Shown: positions 61,405 through 64,000 of the stretch, in pieces
How positions within the stretch are numbered: position 1 is the stretch's first letter
How the letters are laid out: every line of letters begins with the position of its first letter
Source of the DNA: Moesziomyces globuligerus
Taxonomy: Eukaryota; Basidiomycota; Ustilaginomycetes; Ustilaginales; Ustilaginaceae
Assembly: GCA_030849465.1 (NCBI GenBank)
Contig: JARVLF010000007.1
Coordinates: 372,001 to 436,000 of the forward strand
Reading direction: 5' to 3'
DNA length: 64,000 nucleotides
Translations under genes and position numbers: made by a program
Notes under the pieces: model-generated
What the model was told of the DNA's origin: nothing
Databases searched by the model: none
What the model saw: only the letters and a program-made list of their open reading frames with translations

Positions 61405-61562
61405 GGAATATGCAGAGGAGGTGGCGGAGAGCAGCCACCCAGCTGCCATCCTGAGGGGGTGGCTCCTCGTGATCAGCCACCCAACAGCCACCCACGCGCG
61501 GAACATGGTTGGGTGGCTGGATGGCTGCTCAATCGCCACCTCGCCGCTTTTCAGGATTTGCA
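61405..61562. mobile_element. Short foldback copy
   Basis: About 160 bp with a left arm (GAGGTGGCGGAGAGCAGCCACCC) and a right arm (GGGTGGCTGGATGGCTGCTC to TTTTCAGGATTTGCA). The outer ends are degraded. The interior holds further CAGCCACCC/GGGTGGCT pairs. Confidence 0.5.
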
Positions 61563-62520
61563 TATTATGTGCGTTTTCATGTTACGAAAAAAAAAAGCGA
61601 TCCGTCGTGCATACTCAACAAGTTCATGCGCCGCCGGCCACTTATTACTCAATCACGATTGACCCATATCCGGCAAACTCATATTTTAGTAAAAGTCGCC
61701 GGGTACGTTTGCTAAGCCACCCTCAAGCCGCCCGGGGTGACTTCCCCCCAGACATTTAGACGTACGTCGAAGCCAGCCAGACGCAATCTGGTGGCTTCCA
61801 CCACGCACAACATGAATCGGTGGCTTCTCTGGTCATGAGTGGCTCGGACGATTCTACAACCTCTTTTTGTTGCAATACGCATGAAGCCCCGTAACGCCTA
61901 GAGTGTGCGCAAGTGTCTTCTGGTCCACAAGGCATAGAGTCACGCGCACAGCCGTGATTGTTATGCATTTGCCAAGTGTAAGTTGGTTTTGAACGTGCCT
62001 GCTGTTGTGCCCGAGGGAGGAGCAACACCCATCGTGCATCTTGATGGGCGGACGAGAGATTGGATGCCAACAACGCCATTTCAACATCGTTCAAGCCGCC
62101 CTTTTCCGCTCCTTCTACCATCAATCATCCATGCAGCATTTTCCTTAGGACAAGTGTCAGCGGGGTTGCACGCCCAAGATTGGAGTTCTCTTGAGTGAGC
62201 GTTGGTCCAACAGATCTTTGTGAGGTTGGGATCAGTGTTTGCTTGTCCAACAGATGCTTGGGGCTGGAACGCCTGTGAACACTCTGGTTCAGAGAGGTAG
62301 CATGGCCCCAGCCCAAACAGAAGAGGAAGGGATGCATCATCAACTGCCTGATGTCCACTCAAGTGTTTGGGTAGTGCCTTTGCCCCAGCTGTACAGAAGG
62401 TGGGGCTATGGTGGCATGTACCAGAGCGTTGCAATGGGGAGATGCTGCCTTATTTGTTCAAGGTGCTCAGGTGTTGATCAAGGTGTTGATGTTTGTCCAG
62501 CTGTTAGCGCTGCGCCTCCG

Positions 62521-62640
62521 CCCTACTGCAGGGGCCAACGTAACATCTCCATAGCCCTACAGTGCGTCCTGACCCACGCACCCAGCCCACAGCCCCACAG
62601 GGCCAACAGGAGGGTCAGCGTAGCACCCACAGCGCGCAAG
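62521..62640 (+). repeat. Diverged inverted repeat, left arm
   Basis: The order GGCCAACGTAAC, ACCCACGCACCC, CAGCCCCACAGGGCCAAC recurs on the opposite strand at 62990-63145 as GGCCGACGTAAC, CCCCACGCACCC, CAGCCCCACAAGGCCAAC. A smaller shared block (AAAGCAACACTTGCC at about 62716) has a partner near 63205-63245. Confidence 0.65.
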
Positions 62641-62989
62641 GTGGGCTGGCGCCCACGCACCTGCTGACCTTGGTGCCAACACGACCCACAGTACATTTCT
62701 TCCAAAGCAACACTTGCCTGCGGCAACGTCTGTAGGCCAACCCCCCCCAGCCCTCCCCCATCCCCGCTGCGGGGCCACAGACGCAATTTCTGCCCCTGCA
62801 GAGGTTGCCTTGGGACCTCTGCTGCTGGCACTACTTGGTTTGCTCCATAGCAGCTCAGTTGACCTGCGCCCTACCAACATGTTCTGTAGGCAGCACCTAC
62901 CTGTGCCTGCCTGCCCCTACGGTCGAAGCTGCGCCTGCGGTGCTCAGACTTGGCCTTAACGGAACGTCTGTGGGCTGCGTTGGCACCAA

Positions 62990-63145
62990 GGCCAAAAGGT
63001 CTGTGGGCGCAGCAAGCGCTGCGCGGCTGTGAGGAGTATGCTGATGAACTGGTTGGCCTTGTGGGGCTGTAGGTTGGGTGCGTGGGGCATGGCGCACCGT
63101 GGGGGGACCGTGGCAATGTTACGTCGGCCAGTGCAGTGGAGCGGA
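62990..63145 (-). repeat. Diverged inverted repeat, right arm
   Basis: Reverse-complement partner of 62521-62640, separated from it by about 350 bp. By eye the arms are roughly 65-75% alike in the matching blocks. The block order suggests two copies of one longer repeat in opposite orientation rather than a simple palindrome. Confidence 0.65.
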
Positions 63146-63280
63146 GGGCACTGCACTCAAATGCAGGGGTCAGCTGTGCATGGCAACAGGTGCACTCTGG
63201 ACTTGCCTGCAGACAATGCTGCAGGCCAAAAGTGTTGCTCTGGAATGATTGTAAATTAGGTTGTGTTTGTACCAAGACCT

Positions 63281-63303
63281 GGGGGGGGGGGGGGGGGGGG
63301 GGG
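63281..63303. repeat. Run of 23 G
   Basis: Uninterrupted G homopolymer. Its true length may be mis-sequenced. It is prone to G-quadruplex formation and replication slippage. Confidence 0.9.
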
Positions 63304-63788
63304 TGTCTGTGGGTTGTGTGCCTGGCCCAGCTCCTAGCGCCGGTGCAGAGGTTTATCGCGCCGACATTTCTCGCTCCACGGCCCGAAACCACATCCTTTG
63401 CACTTTTGCCCACTTCATGCTCATGACTCCTGACAGAGGTGGCGAAAAAATTGGTCCCCAGCGATCGTATCAGCTTGGCCCCGGTGTCTCTCAAGACGCT
63501 GGCATCATTCCAGCTGCACAGATCAAGCTCCGGGCAAACTTGTCGCCCCAAAACCGCGCTCTCCTTGCCCTCAGCGCCGCAGGCGACAATCTCGCCCGCC
63601 GCGCCTCGAAAACCCGCCGGCGAGTCTCGCCCTCACTTTCCATGCCTGCCTCCGCCAAGGTTGCGCAACCGCCAACGGGTCCCACTCGGACTCGGAGAAA
63701 TTACGAATGTCGAAACAAATGTCCATTGGGATCCACACTGTGGCACACTGTGGAGCGAACAAGTCCAGTCTAGGCGTCACGCGTGGCC

Positions 63789-64000
63789 TCAGAACCAGCC
63801 CTGGCTGAGGCGTCGGAGCGGGCGGCTTGGTCCGGGCGGCGTGGGCTGCTCGTCGGACGGAGGCTGGCCGTCGATGCGCTTCATGACCTCGCCCCAGGCC
63901 GAGGCCTCGAACGATTCGATGGCGGGCGAGGCGCGGCGCTCGACGTCGTCGCGCGAGGGCTGCGTCGGCGTGAGCGTCAGCGTCGGCCGCGCGGCGGCGC
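63789..64000 (-). CDS. C-terminal end of a gene running off the right edge
   Basis: The minus strand reads open from the window edge to a TGA at 63789-63791, giving the last about 69 residues of a protein. The codon use is strongly GC-biased like the housekeeping genes. The sequence is Pro/Arg/Ser-rich with an ordered-looking FEASAWGEVMKRIDGQPP and ends RRLSQGWF. I do not recognise the family. It marks a return to genic DNA beyond the repeat-rich stretch. Confidence 0.65.
   Translation of the reverse strand, partial: AAARPTLTLTPTQPSRDDVERRASPAIESFEASAWGEVMKRIDGQPPSDEQPTPPGPSRPLRRLSQGWF

Larger units (their letters stand above)
61563..63788. other. Gene-poor region with diverged repeats
   Basis: After a last patch of AAGCCACCC-type sequence (61715-61745) the composition changes. 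A GTCCAACAGAT motif occurs twice (about 62204 and 62246), followed by the inverted repeat and G-run listed separately. Frames such as the minus-strand 62871-63551 show Pro/Cys/His-rich translations without domains. The part 63310-63780 is unique but not recognisable. Confidence 0.45.

Noticed and set aside
57947..61562. Interpretation of the repeats as telomeric or rDNA-related sequence
   Set aside because: No TTAGGG arrays and no rRNA-like sequence; the units have inverted ends instead.
62871..63551. 226-codon minus-strand frame across the G-run
   Set aside because: It reads through a homopolymer (Pro run) and repeat arms; no domain or plausible gene structure.

Overview
The window is GC-rich nuclear DNA from a basidiomycete fungus, most likely a smut (Ustilaginomycotina). 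The reasons are long, mostly intron-poor genes packed on both strands, short GT-AG introns, a DASH complex subunit, a class IV chitin synthase, a PMT2-type O-mannosyltransferase and a Zn2Cys6 regulator. The species cannot be named from sequence alone. All product names come from reading the translated sequence; no database search was run.

From the left edge to about 12.2 kb lie a truncated nuclear-type protein running off the window, a Dabb-fold protein, a many-intron Zn2Cys6 transcription factor, translation factor eIF4A with an 8-nt first coding exon, and the RING/C2H2 ubiquitin ligase HEL2/ZNF598. A 2-kb gene-free stretch follows. Then come DAD1 (DASH complex), a class IV chitin synthase and a 3.2-kb gene-free divergent region.

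From 22 to 57.4 kb is a dense housekeeping block: a dual-specificity-type phosphatase, TFIIH subunit TFB1, HID1, GET2, PMT2, an SLC35F-type transporter, NAC alpha, ISA2, CDC37, COG7, exosome subunit RRP43, a PUF protein, an SH3BGR/thioredoxin-fold protein with a very long tail, COX subunit IV and a HAD-like hydrolase with seven introns. Several serve secretion and the cell surface (GET2, PMT2, HID1, COG7, chitin synthase). Others serve translation and its quality control (eIF4A, HEL2, NAC alpha), transcription and RNA turnover (TFB1, RRP43, PUF) or mitochondria (ISA2, COX IV). Neighbours alternate head-to-head and tail-to-tail with gaps as small as 59 bp. There is no sign of operons or of a metabolic cluster.

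From 57.4 to 63.8 kb no gene is recognisable. The first 4 kb is a nest of related elements whose ends are inverted repeats beginning TCATATCC and running into a CAGCCACCC-rich stretch. This looks like a non-autonomous foldback/MITE-type family and is the most novel structure in the window. Beyond it lie a diverged inverted repeat and a run of 23 G. The last about 210 bp hold the 3' end of another minus-strand gene that runs off the right edge.
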